Below, one piece after another: positions 35,618 to 44,574 of a stretch of DNA of 64,000 nucleotides. Each line of letters starts with the position of its first letter. Position 1 is the first letter of the stretch. Position numbers and translations under genes: made by a program. Origin of the DNA: Bacillus xiapuensis (GTDB lineage: Bacteria > Bacillota > Bacilli > Bacillales > Domibacillaceae); NCBI RefSeq assembly GCF_002797355.1, contig NZ_KZ454939.1, positions 373,828-437,827 on the forward strand, written 5' to 3'. The notes beneath the pieces were generated by a model. That model did no database searches and was not told the DNA's origin. It saw only the letters and a list, made by a program, of their open reading frames with translations.

Positions 35618-35789
35618 TCTGTTTCATCCCTTCTATTAAGTCTATTCATTATTTCATATAGTAACACAAAAAAAGACATCGGATACCTGGTTTTCAAACA
35701 GTTAGGGCTATCGCTCCTCTTGAGCACGATGAATGAAGTCTCGGCAAATGGAGCATCTTAAGAACAATCAAAGGGAATGGGAGGTTCTT

Positions 35790-36023
35790 ATGACTGCTCG
35801 ATATTGCTGTCCAAATTGTAAAACCAACCGATCAAGATTTAACGTTATTGAACAGGTCGTTCATGCGGTAAAGCTAGATCCTCAGACAGGAGAAATAGTG
35901 GAAAACATCCAGCATCCCGGTCCATTTCATGCTGTCTACAGCGGGCCTGAACGGAGGGTGCAATGCGCGGTTTGCGGACTGATTGAAGATGAAAGGTTGT
36001 TCGTTAAATTTGGGGGGAATTAG
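35790..36023 (+). CDS. Small zinc-ribbon protein of unknown function
   Basis: A 77-residue protein with two CxxC pairs (YCCPNCKTN and [11 protein letters not shown]) that should bind one zinc, separated by a 45-residue acidic segment. The ATG at 35790 is preceded by GGGAGG, which is preferred to upstream starts. No relative is recognised beyond generic zinc ribbons. Confidence 0.6.
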   Translation: MTARYCCPNCKTNRSRFNVIEQVVHAVKLDPQTGEIVENIQHPGPFHAVYSGPERRVQCAVCGLIEDERLFVKFGGN

Positions 36024-36113
36024 CACGCCGCTCATTTCATGCCTGCCGTATGAAGCTCCATTATTTGGGGCATGAGAGATGGATCGTAGACCTGTTCATG
36101 ACTATTTTCCCCG

Positions 36114-36290
36114 TCTGTAAGCGCTGAAAGACAGGATAGTGTGGGGAACCAAGAGTCTAAGCAGGACATTGCAGCTTCTTTATGTCTGTTTAGTTCGGGG
36201 CTGCACGATGCAGGTGACAAAGGAGCTGCGATGTTAGCCTTCAGCAGCGGGGAATGCAAGAAAGCCTCTGTTGCTTGAAAGTTTCATTTA
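36114..36290 (+). repeat. Dispersed structured repeat, copy C
   Basis: GAGTCTAAGC, then GTTCGGGGCTGCACGATGCA and GGTGACAAAGGAGCTGC match copy A in order. The 3' hairpin (CTTCAGCAGCGGGG with CCTCTGTTGCTTGAAAG) is partly mispaired. The second hairpin is shortened. Confidence 0.7.
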
Positions 36291-36652
36291 TCGTAATCGC
36301 TGCATTAGAATAAATCGAACTGAGGAAAAATCATTTCATTTCAAAGCTTCCGAATAGGCAGGAGGCTTTTCTTTATTTTCTTCTGCGGATAACCCTTATG
36401 GTAAAAAAAGTGATATCATCCTTTTATTGTTTTATTGAAATAATATTTTTCATTATAGACGAAGAGGCTGAAAGAATTAAGGATGAATACGTTTACAAAA
36501 AACCTTATTCTCGTGTGTTTTTCAAAAAGTGAGAAAATTTAATAAAAAAATGATTGACTGAAAAATGTCGCTATAATATTATTCTAATAACTTATTATTA
36601 TTTCTATTTTTTAAATATAGTGAATTTTCAGTAAAGAGTAGGTGGAACGCTT
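36291..36652 (+). other. Intergenic stretch with a hairpin and AT-rich promoter region
   Basis: AAGCTTCC...GGAGGCTTTTC (about 36343-36372) is a modest hairpin with a T-rich tail. Downstream is an AT-rich region with TTGACT at 36553 and TATAAT at 36571, but their 12-bp spacing is too short for a standard promoter. Nothing coding is seen. Confidence 0.4.
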
Positions 36653-37855
36653 ATGTCGCAAATGCTAGCTTTAGTGATTCTTGTATTTATTTTATTTGTC
36701 GGTGATGCAGTCGCCGTGCGAACGAAAGCCTGGGTGCCTTCCATTTTCGTTTGTGCCGTATTATTTTTAATAGGTTATTGGACGTTCTTTCCAAAGGATA
36801 TCGTAGCATTGGCAGGTGTTCCGACGGTCGTAGCGACCATGCTGATGTATTTATTAATCACGAATATGGGAACGTTGCTGTCGTTGCAAGAGTTGAAGAA
36901 ACAATGGAAGACTATTATTATTGCGCTCTCGGGTATCCTTGGAATCGCAGCTGTGTTGTTTGGTGTCGGGGTTTTTATTTTCGGCTATGAAACGATTGTT
37001 GTCGCCATCCCCCCGCTTGTTGGCGGTGTTGTATCAGCTCTCATTATGTCGGAAGGGGCGAAAGAAGCCGGTCTTGTTTCTTTATCGGTCTTTGCCATCG
37101 TCATTTATGTGATGCAAGGATTTGCTGGCTATCCGCTGACTTCTATTATGCTGAAGAAAGAAGGAAAGCGACTGCTGCAGCAGTTCCGGAGCGGCCAGCT
37201 GAGCTGGAAAGAAAAGCAGGAAGCTTGTGAAATGACGGACTCCCCGGAGCACAACGAAACTGAGCTGAAGATGTTTAAGCGTTTGCCGGAAAAGTATAAT
37301 ACGGATTTCTTTAAGTTTTTCAGGCTGGCTTTTGTGGCTTATCTCGCTTATCTTGTATCGGATTTACTGGCTCCTGTCGTGGCAATCAGTCCGTTTGTTC
37401 TTTGCCTATTATTCGGTGTAATTGGAGCAAGCAGCGGCTTTTTAGAAAGACAAGCACTGCAAAAGGCCAACGGTTTTGGTTTCGCTATTATGGCGCTGAT
37501 GCTCTTTATCTTTGATGGATTAAAGCAAGCAACCCCCAGCATGATGCTCGAACTGTTATATCCTTTGGTCGGCTGTATCACACTAGGGATCATCGGCATG
37601 TATTTGTTCTCATTGATCATTGGCCGGCTGATGAAGGTAAGCAAAGAGATGGCTTTTGCCGTTTCGCTGACGGCCCTCTATGGATTTCCGGCTGACTACA
37701 TTATTACGGCTGAGGTCATCAAGGCTTTAACAGAAGATGAAGAAGAAAGAGAAATGCTGACAAGCCATATGATGCCGCCTATGCTTGTAGGAGGATTTAT
37801 TACCGTAACGATTGTGTCGGTTATCCTAGCAGGTGTCTTTGTAGGATTCTTATAA
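36653..37855 (+). CDS. Multispanning membrane protein, probable transporter
   Basis: A 400-residue protein with about ten to eleven membrane segments and a hydrophilic central loop (about residues 172-220). I do not recognise the family with confidence; the segment PPLVGGVVSALIMSEGAKEAG and the two-part layout suggest a secondary transporter. The next gene on the strand is an M20 amidohydrolase, repeating the transporter plus M20 arrangement at 17-19.5 kb, so import of an acylated amino acid or peptide is a reasonable guess. RBS is AGTAGGTGG. Confidence 0.55.
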   Translation: MSQMLALVILVFILFVGDAVAVRTKAWVPSIFVCAVLFLIGYWTFFPKDIVALAGVPTVVATMLMYLLITNMGTLLSLQELKKQWKTIIIALSGILGIAAVLFGVGVFIFGYETIVVAIPPLVGGVVSALIMSEGAKEAGLVSLSVFAIVIYVMQGFAGYPLTSIMLKKEGKRLLQQFRSGQLSWKEKQEACEMTDSPEHNETELKMFKRLPEKYNTDFFKFFRLAFVAYLAYLVSDLLAPVVAISPFVLCLLFGVIGASSGFLERQALQKANGFGFAIMALMLFIFDGLKQATPSMMLELLYPLVGCITLGIIGMYLFSLIIGRLMKVSKEMAFAVSLTALYGFPADYIITAEVIKALTEDEEEREMLTSHMMPPMLVGGFITVTIVSVILAGVFVGFL

Positions 37856-38156
37856 AATTGAGTCCGCCGAGATGGACAGCATGAGTCGTACAAGCAAGGT
37901 TTTAAGCAGAGAAGCCAATGAAGGATTTATTAAAGCAAAGTCCCATGAAGAGGAGGATAGGGCGCCGCCTGCTAAATAGTCAGCTTGAATAGCAGGCTCC
38001 GCTCTTCTCTTGTAAAAATACAAGACGTCCTGCGTTCAGAAGAGAGCGGGGAATCTGGATCTGGATTTGGTGAAGTACAGAAAAGAACCGGCGAGGAACA
38101 CTCGCTGACGAAAGACGATGGGAAACAGTGAATTAATCAACGGAGGTAGATGGAGA

Positions 38157-39344
38157 ATGATTCATTCAGCAATCACAGCAGCTATTCGAAAGTATGGCGA
38201 TGAGTTAGTGGAGCTGCGCAGAAAGCTGCACAGCGAACCGGAACTCTCTTGGGAGGAAGAACGTACAACCGCCTTTATTTGTGAATACCTTGAGAATTTA
38301 GGTATTCCTTATCAGAAGTTGGTTCCTACTGGTGTAGTAGCTAATATAGAGGGCAAAATTCCGGGAAAAGTGGTGGCTTTGCGCGGTGATATGGACGCTT
38401 TATCTGTTCAAGAGCTCAATCGGGATTTGCCGTATGTCTCGAAAGAAGATGGAAAAATGCACGCATGCGGTCATGACGCTCATACAGCGATGCTGCTTAT
38501 TGCAGCGAAAGCGTTACAGGGTATAAAAGATGAATTAAAAGGGACTGTAAGGCTGCTGTTTCAGCCAGCGGAAGAGGTGGCTGAAGGCGCTCGGGAAATG
38601 GTCAAGCAAGGAGCAGTTGATGGCGTAGACAACGTATTTGGCATTCACATTTGGTCGCAAATACCAAGCCATAAAATTTTGTGTAATCCCGGACCTGCGT
38701 TTGCTTCTGCGGACTTGTTTAAAGTTACGTTTAAGGGGAGAGGAGGGCACGGGGCGATCCCGCAGGATTGTATTGATGCCGCTGTTGTCGCCTCATCTTT
38801 CGTCATGAATGTCCAATCCGTCGTTTCAAGAACGATTGATCCAAGAGACCCAGCTGTGCTCACAATTGGAAAAATGGTCGTTGGCACACGATTTAATGTC
38901 ATTGCCGAAAATGCTGTGATCGAAGGGACTGTTCGCTGTTTCGATCCAGATACACGCGATCATATTGAAAAACAGCTTCAGCATTATGCTGAGCAAGTAG
39001 CTGCGATCTATGGTGCAACTGCAAAAGTGGAATATATTCATGGAACGCAAGCAGTTATTAATGAAGAAGCAAGTGCCAGCTTAGTGCAGGAAGTGGCTGT
39101 TGAAGCGTTTGGAGCTGAAAGCCTATATCATGATAAACCAACGATGGGCGGAGAAGACTTCAGTTACTTTTTGGAAAAGGTGCCGGGGAGCTTTGCGCTG
39201 GTTGGATGCGGCAATCCAGCTAAAGATACGGAATGGGCGCATCATCACGGCAAATTCAATGTTGATGAAGAGGCGCTTTCCACAGGGGCTGAACTATATG
39301 CGCAATATGCTTGGGCTTACTTAAATAAGGAAACAGCTCATTAA
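38157..39344 (+). CDS. M20-family amidohydrolase (aminoacylase/carboxypeptidase-like)
   Basis: A 395-residue zinc hydrolase of the M20D group. It has MHACGHDAHTAM, LFQPAEEVAEGAREMV and GGEDFSYFLEKVPGSFALVG, which supply the metal ligands and catalytic glutamate. It is cytoplasmic and should deacylate amino acids or cleave related amides. ATG 38157 follows GGAGG by ten bases; ATG 38118 has no such site. It lies 301 bases after the transporter gene, so it may have its own promoter. Confidence 0.82.
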   Translation: MIHSAITAAIRKYGDELVELRRKLHSEPELSWEEERTTAFICEYLENLGIPYQKLVPTGVVANIEGKIPGKVVALRGDMDALSVQELNRDLPYVSKEDGKMHACGHDAHTAMLLIAAKALQGIKDELKGTVRLLFQPAEEVAEGAREMVKQGAVDGVDNVFGIHIWSQIPSHKILCNPGPAFASADLFKVTFKGRGGHGAIPQDCIDAAVVASSFVMNVQSVVSRTIDPRDPAVLTIGKMVVGTRFNVIAENAVIEGTVRCFDPDTRDHIEKQLQHYAEQVAAIYGATAKVEYIHGTQAVINEEASASLVQEVAVEAFGAESLYHDKPTMGGEDFSYFLEKVPGSFALVGCGNPAKDTEWAHHHGKFNVDEEALSTGAELYAQYAWAYLNKETAH

Positions 39345-39347
39345 TAC

Positions 39348-39396
39348 AAAAAGCAGCGGCTAATAGGAGCAATCTTTGCTAGCAGCCGCTGCTTTT
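39348..39396. terminator. Bidirectional terminator between the M20 and SMR genes
   Basis: AAAAAGCAGCGGCT and AGCCGCTGCTTTT form the stem; A- and T-runs flank it. Confidence 0.85.
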
Positions 39397-39484
39397 AAAA
39401 GGTGGAATAAGGTACATAGGGATTAAAGAGCTGCATCATGGAAGCGGACAGCGCTCGCAAGCCATTGTTTGGCTTCATTCTCTG

Positions 39485-39799
39485 CTATGAGATCAGCTTT
39501 AACCCAATCGCGGCTCCCAGTATCATGGCTATGAACAGTATTCTTTTCCAATCTCTTGGTTCATCATAGATAAGCATGCCCAATAAGGCGCCTCCAGAAG
39601 CGCCGATCCCCGTCCATACGGCATAGGCGGTACCCATCGGCAATGTTTTCATTGCCTGTGCGAGAAAAAGAAAGCTTGCTCCGAATCCAAGAATCAGCAG
39701 AAGTAATGACCGCCAGCTCCGGTCTCGATGAAACTGGCTAATCATGGAAACCCCGATCATTTCAAATAAACCTGCCACCGCAAGAAAAAACCAAGCCAT
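39485..39799 (-). CDS. ykkD: SMR-family exporter subunit, YkkD-like
   Basis: A 104-residue protein with four membrane helices. The conserved glutamate is in VAGLFEMIGVSMI, and TLPMGTAYAVWTGIGASGGA is the SMR hallmark. It overlaps its partner gene by one base (TAATG), as expected for a heteromeric pair. With the guanidine riboswitch upstream, the likely function is export of guanidinium (Gdx type) rather than broad drug efflux. Confidence 0.85.
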   Translation of the reverse strand: MAWFFLAVAGLFEMIGVSMISQFHRDRSWRSLLLLILGFGASFLFLAQAMKTLPMGTAYAVWTGIGASGGALLGMLIYDEPRDWKRILFIAMILGAAIGLKLIS

Positions 39800-40140
39800 T
39801 AAGCATCCTCTCTTTCTTTGGCATCATCTTTTGTAACGGTTTTTAAACCGATGACGCCTGTTAGTAAAATGATAATCAGCGTGATTTTGGCAATGTTAAA
39901 AGGCTCCTGAAAGAACATCATATCCGACATAACCGTCCCTGCCGTGCCCAGCCCGACAAAGACAGCATAGACCGTGCCAGCAGGCAGACTTCGAGCGGCC
40001 ATAATCATTAAATAAAAACTGATGAAAATAGAAACAGCCGTTCCGCTCCATGTCCAAATATCATTTGCGTGTTTCAAGCCAATAACCCAAATCACCTCGA
40101 AAACAGCAGCAATAACGACTTTCATCCATTGAGCATTCAC
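39799..40140 (-). CDS. ykkC: SMR-family exporter subunit, YkkC-like
   Basis: A 113-residue four-helix SMR protein with the membrane glutamate in [16 protein letters not shown] and [20 protein letters not shown]. The start is taken at GTG 40140, eight bases after GGGAGG; the longer frame from 40149 would overlap that site. It is the first gene behind a guanidine-I riboswitch and pairs with YkkD. Confidence 0.85.
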   Translation of the reverse strand: MNAQWMKVVIAAVFEVIWVIGLKHANDIWTWSGTAVSIFISFYLMIMAARSLPAGTVYAVFVGLGTAGTVMSDMMFFQEPFNIAKITLIIILLTGVIGLKTVTKDDAKEREDA

Positions 40141-40171
40141 AAGAACCACCTCCCATTCTATTCATTGCTGC

Positions 40172-40296
40172 AAAACAAAAAGCCTAAAAGATTACTGTTA
40201 AACAGTATCTCCCAGGCTTTTATCCTTCCGTGACACAGCGAGGCTGTGAGTTTTCTCTTGGACCAGACTAGCATGGCTGCTACGGAACCCTAGAAA
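40172..40296 (-). ncRNA. Guanidine-I (ykkC) riboswitch and terminator
   Basis: On the reverse strand the conserved blocks occur in order: CTAGGGTTCCG, CTGGTCCAAGAGAAAACTCA, CACGGAAGGATAAAAGCC and TGGGAGA. AAAAGCCT later pairs with AGGCTTTTTG to make a terminator that competes with the 3' part of the aptamer. Guanidine binding should turn on the two SMR genes. Confidence 0.93.
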
Positions 40297-40322
40297 ACAT
40301 TTAATGTATGCGATTTTCTTAT

Positions 40323-40350
40323 ATTATACACATTTTTCGCTTCCTTTCAA
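40323..40350 (-). promoter_or_regulatory. Promoter of the guanidine-I riboswitch operon
   Basis: On the reverse strand TTGAAA (40345-40350) and TATAAT (40323-40328) are 16 bp apart, and the aptamer starts about 30 bases later. Confidence 0.75.
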
Positions 40351-40552
40351 TGCATAGCGCTTGAAAAAATTCAACCACTCGGCAGCTTATCAATTTCAGA
40401 TCTTGGGCGGGCGGCCAAGCGTCTCTGTTGCGGTTTGACAACAGATTGTATACAATAATCGAACCACTTGCCAATCTCCTCAAATTGGACGATTAGAAGT
40501 ATAAAACACTAGAGAGTAATCATCAGGTCATCAATAGGGAAAGGAGAATCCT

Positions 40553-40996
40553 ATGCACAACATTCAAAAGGGATACAAGTTCTTTATTCAGGTAATTCCC
40601 AAGGCGTTTCAAGTGATGTTAAATATTTCACTGGTGCTTCTTGGAGGGGTTTTGTCATTTCTATTATTAAAAGAGCTGTACGTATTCAGTCATATTCTAA
40701 TTGAGAATGAGAAATCAGATTATCAGTTATATTTAGCTAATATTCTCATCTTCTTCTTGTACTTTGAGTTTATCGCTATGATTGTCAAATATTTTAAAGA
40801 AGAATATCATTTTCCTCTCCGTTATTTTCTTTATATCGGCATTACGGCCATGGTGCGCTTAATTATCGTGGAGCATGATGATGCATTGAACACATTGTTT
40901 TATTCTCTTGTCATTTTAATCTTGATCATCGGTTATTTTATTATGAATTTAACGCCGCGTGAACGTCCTGAAAATAAATGGTTCTTCAAGAAATAA
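40553..40996 (+). CDS. psiE: PsiE-family membrane protein
   Basis: A 147-residue protein with four membrane segments, matching PsiE (phosphate-starvation-inducible E): FFLYFEFIAMIVKYFKEEYHFPLRYFLYIGITAMVRLIIV. The biochemical role is unknown in any organism. RBS is AAAGGAG. No Pho box was seen directly upstream. Confidence 0.75.
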   Translation: MHNIQKGYKFFIQVIPKAFQVMLNISLVLLGGVLSFLLLKELYVFSHILIENEKSDYQLYLANILIFFLYFEFIAMIVKYFKEEYHFPLRYFLYIGITAMVRLIIVEHDDALNTLFYSLVILILIIGYFIMNLTPRERPENKWFFKK

Positions 40997-41139
40997 CAAG
41001 CATGTCTCACAAAGACGGCCATAGAAGACATTTTAATAGTATGTACTTATTTAAAATTATTATAAATAAGTATTGATTATTACAAAGTAGTCATGATATT
41101 ATGGGGGTAGTTAATACATGCATTAAGGAGAGGTTTTTT

Positions 41140-41298
41140 ATGAAGAAAATTAATGACAAAATGTCGATTGAAAAAATAAATGATCATTTTTGTCTAGTAG
41201 AAGGAAAGGACAAAAACAAAAGAATACATATCTGTTTCTTCAGCATGAAAGATGCCTTAGCTTATTCTGCTGAAAGAAACTATTTATCCTTCATGTAA
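41140..41298 (+). CDS. Small hypothetical protein
   Basis: A 52-residue basic protein (MKKINDKMSIEKINDHFCLV, ending AERNYLSFM) with a good ribosome binding site, AAGGAGAGG. A possible promoter is TTGATT (about 41073) and TATTAT (about 41097). The family is not recognised. The stop lies within the start of repeat copy E. Confidence 0.5.
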   Translation: MKKINDKMSIEKINDHFCLVEGKDKNKRIHICFFSMKDALAYSAERNYLSFM

Positions 41299-41424
41299 GG
41301 CGCCTTTATCTCTCGCTTCAGGAACGGAACAGTCTAAGTGGGAGGTTGCGGCGTTAATATGCCCGATTATTTCAGCTGCCAAAAAGCGGGATGAAAGAAA
41401 CCCCGCTTTTTTATAATTCACTGT
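41294..41424 (+). repeat. Dispersed structured repeat, copy E
   Basis: GGAACGGAACAGTCTAAGTGGGAGG, with AATATGCCCGATTATTTCAG after it, matches the family's 5' half. The 3' hairpin is reduced to AAAAGCGGG / CCCCGCTTTTTT with the conserved GAAAGAAA loop, now a good terminator for the small gene before it. The CCTGCA core is missing. Confidence 0.55.
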
Positions 41425-41449
41425 ATCCATTTTACTGGATTGACAGTGA

Positions 41450-41488
41450 AAAACCTGCCATTGCTCTTTAACGATGGCAGGTTTTTTT
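41450..41488 (+). terminator. Strong terminator before feoA
   Basis: AACCTGCCAT pairs with ATGGCAGGTT and is followed by a T-run; it insulates the feo operon. Confidence 0.9.
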
Positions 41489-41499
41489 AAAGAAAATGT

Positions 41500-41528
41500 T
41501 TGACACAGGAAACTATTGTGCATAAGAT
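41500..41528 (+). promoter_or_regulatory. Sigma-A promoter of the feo operon
   Basis: TTGACA at 41500-41505 and TAAGAT at 41523-41528 have a 17-bp spacer. No Fur box was recognised around it. Confidence 0.65.
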
Positions 41529-41598
41529 AAAAACATAGATGTTGCATTAGGGAAAGATTTTGAATAGTGTACAAACAAGTGGTGGGAGGTACAATCAT

Positions 41599-41853
41599 AT
41601 GAATGATTCTGTATTCGTTTCTTTGGATGAAGTGGCAATAGGGGATAGTGTGAGAATCAAAGAAGTAAAGGTTACTGGAATGATGAGGAGAAGGCTGCTT
41701 GATTTAGGGTTCGTGCCCTCTGCTGAAGTGACGGTACTGCAGAAGAGTCCGCTCGGTGATCCCATCGCTTTTCGGGTTAGTCATACGACGATTGCTTTGC
41801 GAAAAGAAGAAAGTTCAAAAATCTATGGGGAGTTGATGACAAATGAGTCATAG
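41599..41853 (+). CDS. feoA: FeoA, SH3-like accessory protein of ferrous iron uptake
   Basis: An 84-residue beta-barrel protein of the FeoA family; VTGMMRRRLLDLGFVPSAEV and DPIAFRVSHTTIALRKEE are characteristic. It assists FeoB at the cytoplasmic membrane. ATG 41599 is used since GGGAGG precedes it; the frame upstream to 41560 has no site. It overlaps the FeoB G-domain gene by 11 bases. Confidence 0.87.
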   Translation: MNDSVFVSLDEVAIGDSVRIKEVKVTGMMRRRLLDLGFVPSAEVTVLQKSPLGDPIAFRVSHTTIALRKEESSKIYGELMTNES

Positions 41854-42586
41854 TTCACCGGTTACCATTGCGCTGGCGGGCAATCCGAACGTCGGGAAGA
41901 GCACGTTGTTTAATACGCTTACTGGTTTGAGGCAGCACACTGGCAACTGGCCAGGAAAAACGGTCCAGCACGCGAAAGGTCATTTTTCTTATAAAGGACG
42001 AGACTATACCATCATTGATTTGCCGGGAACCTATTCACTGTTATCTACCTCGGCGGATGAAGAGGTGGCCAGGGATTATATTGTCTTTGAAAAACCGGCG
42101 CTTACTATTGTGGTTCTTGATGCAACTTCGATTGAGCGAAATTTAAATTTAGCCCTGCAAGTACTTGAAATGACAGATCAAGTCATTCTTTGCATTAACT
42201 TAATTGATGAGGCAAAGAAGAAAGGCATCGAAATTCATGAAAAGGTGTTAATGAACCAATTGGGCGTTCCTGTTATCAAAATTTCGGCACGGAATAAAAT
42301 GGGCATCGACCAGCTTTTGGATACAATAGACCGTATGATAAACGGAACGATTACTGTCTCTCCATATCAAGTGAAATATGCTTCTGAAATTGAAGAAAAG
42401 GTGGCGCAGCTGGCCCCTCACATAGAAAGCATATTCGGCGAAGACATTCCGGTGCGCTGGCTTGCATTGCGCCTTTTAGATGGAAGTGAATCTGTTGTAA
42501 ACGCCTTTTTGGAAAGAAAAAAGCGAGACCAAGAGGAGGGCTGGATGCATGACATCTCCTATTCAGCAAACACCCAGCAATTATAA
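41843..42586 (+). CDS. feoB: FeoB N-terminal part: G-protein and GDI-like region as a separate gene
   Basis: A 247-residue soluble protein equal to the cytosolic part of FeoB. G1 GNPNVGKST, G3 DLPGTYSL, G4 NLID and the G5 region KISARNKMG are intact, followed by a helical region to about residue 230. It lacks the membrane domain, which is encoded by the next gene in another frame (38-base overlap). The second gene has its own good ribosome binding site, so this looks like gene fission. It should still gate Fe(II) transport with its partner. Confidence 0.85.
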   Translation: MSHSSPVTIALAGNPNVGKSTLFNTLTGLRQHTGNWPGKTVQHAKGHFSYKGRDYTIIDLPGTYSLLSTSADEEVARDYIVFEKPALTIVVLDATSIERNLNLALQVLEMTDQVILCINLIDEAKKKGIEIHEKVLMNQLGVPVIKISARNKMGIDQLLDTIDRMINGTITVSPYQVKYASEIEEKVAQLAPHIESIFGEDIPVRWLALRLLDGSESVVNAFLERKKRDQEEGWMHDISYSANTQQL

Positions 42587-43949
42587 TCAGTTTATGCAAT
42601 TGGCTAACTCGTTGGCAGCAGAAGAACTGCGCGATGAAATGGTTGCTAATATTTATCAAACGTCTAAAGCGCTTTGCGAAAAGGCCGTCACGTATCAGGA
42701 TCAGCAGAAGCTGCAGCAAACAGAAAAGCTGGATCGCATCGTTACCTCTAAAATATGGGGGTTTCCGATCATGCTGGCAATGCTTGGAGCGGTCTTTTAC
42801 ATAACGATCGCTGGAGCGAATGTGCCGTCTTCAATGCTGGCTGATTTATTTAATTGGATCGAAGGCCATTTAACGGCTTTCTTTGCGTGGATTCATGCGC
42901 CGGAATGGTTGTATGGACTCCTCGTTTTAGGGCTTTATCGCGGAACAGCTTGGGTGGTAAGTGTAATGCTTCCGCCGATGGCAATCTTCTTTCCGTTGTT
43001 TTCCTTGCTGGAAAACTACGGTTATTTGCCCCGGGTTGCCTTCAATATGGATCGTCTGTTCAAAAGGGCTGGTGCTCACGGCAAGCAGTCGCTCACGATG
43101 GCAATGGGGTTTGGCTGCAATGCAGCGGCAATTATGTCGACAAGAATTATCGAGTCGCCCCGGGAGCGGATGCTGGCCATCTTGACGAATAACTTTGTTC
43201 CGTGCAATGGACGGTGGCCGACATTGATCCTGTTGGCTTCTTTATTTATGGCGGTTGGCTTTTCTGGAGCGATGGGAACGATCGTGACAGCAGGTGTTGT
43301 CATGGGAATGGTGCTTATCGGTATTGTAGTGACACTGACTGTTTCATGGGTGCTGTCGAAAACGGCTTTGAAAGGAGTTCCTACGCATTACACGTTGGAG
43401 CTGCCGGCATACCGCCGTCCGAAATTTTGGAATACCATTCTTCGGGCAACGCTGGATAAATCATGGTTTGTGCTAAGAAGAGCGGTCGTGATTGCGGCTC
43501 CTGCAGGCGTGCTGACATGGATCGCCGCCAATGTTTACTTGGGGGATACGAGCCTATTAATGCATATTGTGCAATTTCTTGATCCTTTCGCTCAATCACT
43601 TGGGTTAGACGGCTATATTTTAATGGCGTTCATTTTTGGAATGCCTGCCAATGAAGTCGTGCTGCCTATTTTGCTAATGGGATATCTCTCTACTGGAGCC
43701 ATGACCGAAGTGGAGGATTTACATTCAATTAAACAAATTTTTCTTGATCACGGCTGGACGTGGCTCACGGCTCTGAACATGATGCTATTCTCCTTGCTTC
43801 ATTTTCCGTGCGGAACAACCTTATTGAATATTTACAAAGAAACAAACAGCAAGAAATGGACATTCACTGCCTTTGCTTTGCCGACAGCGATCGCAATAGC
43901 GGTTACATTTATAGTAGCTCAGGTCGTCAGAGCGTTCGGATGGGTATAA
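42549..43949 (+). CDS. feoB: FeoB C-terminal part: membrane (Gate) domain as a separate gene
   Basis: A 466-residue protein with about eight to ten membrane segments. The two nucleoside-recognition/Gate halves of FeoB include MAMGFGCNAAAIMSTRIIESPRE, NNFVPCNGRWPTL and GMPANEVVLPILLMGY, with the conserved cysteines present. GAGGAGGG lies eight bases before ATG 42549, so independent initiation is likely. The cytosolic helical linker is at its N-terminus. It forms the Fe(II) channel with the G-protein encoded before it. Confidence 0.87.
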   Translation: MTSPIQQTPSNYNQFMQLANSLAAEELRDEMVANIYQTSKALCEKAVTYQDQQKLQQTEKLDRIVTSKIWGFPIMLAMLGAVFYITIAGANVPSSMLADLFNWIEGHLTAFFAWIHAPEWLYGLLVLGLYRGTAWVVSVMLPPMAIFFPLFSLLENYGYLPRVAFNMDRLFKRAGAHGKQSLTMAMGFGCNAAAIMSTRIIESPRERMLAILTNNFVPCNGRWPTLILLASLFMAVGFSGAMGTIVTAGVVMGMVLIGIVVTLTVSWVLSKTALKGVPTHYTLELPAYRRPKFWNTILRATLDKSWFVLRRAVVIAAPAGVLTWIAANVYLGDTSLLMHIVQFLDPFAQSLGLDGYILMAFIFGMPANEVVLPILLMGYLSTGAMTEVEDLHSIKQIFLDHGWTWLTALNMMLFSLLHFPCGTTLLNIYKETNSKKWTFTAFALPTAIAIAVTFIVAQVVRAFGWV

Positions 43950-43958
43950 GGAGAAATA

Positions 43959-43996
43959 AGAGGGGCTGGTTTCATGACAAATGAAACCAGTCCCTT
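43959..43996. terminator. Hairpin after the feo operon
   Basis: AGGGGCTGGTTTCAT and ATGAAACCAGTCCCTT form a long stem; the T-run is weak (CCCTTCC). Confidence 0.55.
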
Positions 43997-44229
43997 CCGC
44001 TGCCGCAAGACTGTGTACAATTAGTAAATGAACATAATGTCCTTCTTGGTTTGAATGCATCAGCTGGTTGAAAGCAATTGTCCGTGCAGCATCAGAAATC
44101 ATTCACAGAGAGAATTCTTCACGGCTGCTTCATCTGATCCTGTTTTAAGATCGGGTATTTTTGGTTGCGCGCATAAAGTGTCGCCGATGATGTCATAGTA
44201 AAGATAGAAAACAGAAGGAGGAAGCAGCG

Positions 44230-44499
44230 ATGGATCATACCAATGCGAGCTGGAAAAATGAAAATGTTATTTCTCAATTGCGCAATTCAGTTGAAAGTGT
44301 GTCCATGGCGGTTGGCCAAGCGCAATCACATCCGTCTGAACAATTAATTGAGCAAGCCAGAAATTTAATCGACCGCACTAATCATGCAGCCTATAATGCT
44401 CTCCTAAACACTCGGCATCCTGCACCTGTCCATGAGCTCCTTAGGCAATTGACACAAGAAAAGGAGAAGCTGCAGACATTAAGTCCGGCAAAAGATTGA
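44230..44499 (+). CDS. Small helical protein of unknown function
   Basis: An 89-residue soluble, probably all-helical protein (ESVSMAVGQAQSHPSEQLI, then EQARNLIDRTNHAAYNAL). RBS AGAAGGAGGAAG precedes ATG 44230. It resembles small Bacillus proteins of unknown function, but I cannot name the family. A clear terminator follows. Confidence 0.6.
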   Translation: MDHTNASWKNENVISQLRNSVESVSMAVGQAQSHPSEQLIEQARNLIDRTNHAAYNALLNTRHPAPVHELLRQLTQEKEKLQTLSPAKD

Positions 44500-44509
44500 T
44501 ATAACATGA

Positions 44510-44552
44510 TGAAAAAACGATTCCTCGAAGGTTCACAGAGGAATCGTTTTAA
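44510..44552. terminator. Bidirectional terminator
   Basis: AAAACGATTCCTC and GAGGAATCGTTTT form a perfect stem, flanked by A- and T-runs, between convergent genes. Confidence 0.85.
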
Positions 44553-44574
44553 ATGAATCAGACGCATTTGTTCC

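Noticed and set aside
36553-36576. Standard promoter TTGACT/TATAAT before the transporter at 36653
   Set aside because: The spacer is only 12 bp, so the two boxes cannot be used together.
37872-37979. A 35-codon forward frame (MDSMSRTSKVLSREANEGF...) after the unknown transporter
   Set aside because: Weak ribosome binding site and no recognisable features; could be chance.
42540-42590. Treating the feoB split as a frameshift pseudogene
   Set aside because: The second frame has its own well-spaced GAGGAGGG and ATG, which a random frameshift would not supply; left as a natural split.
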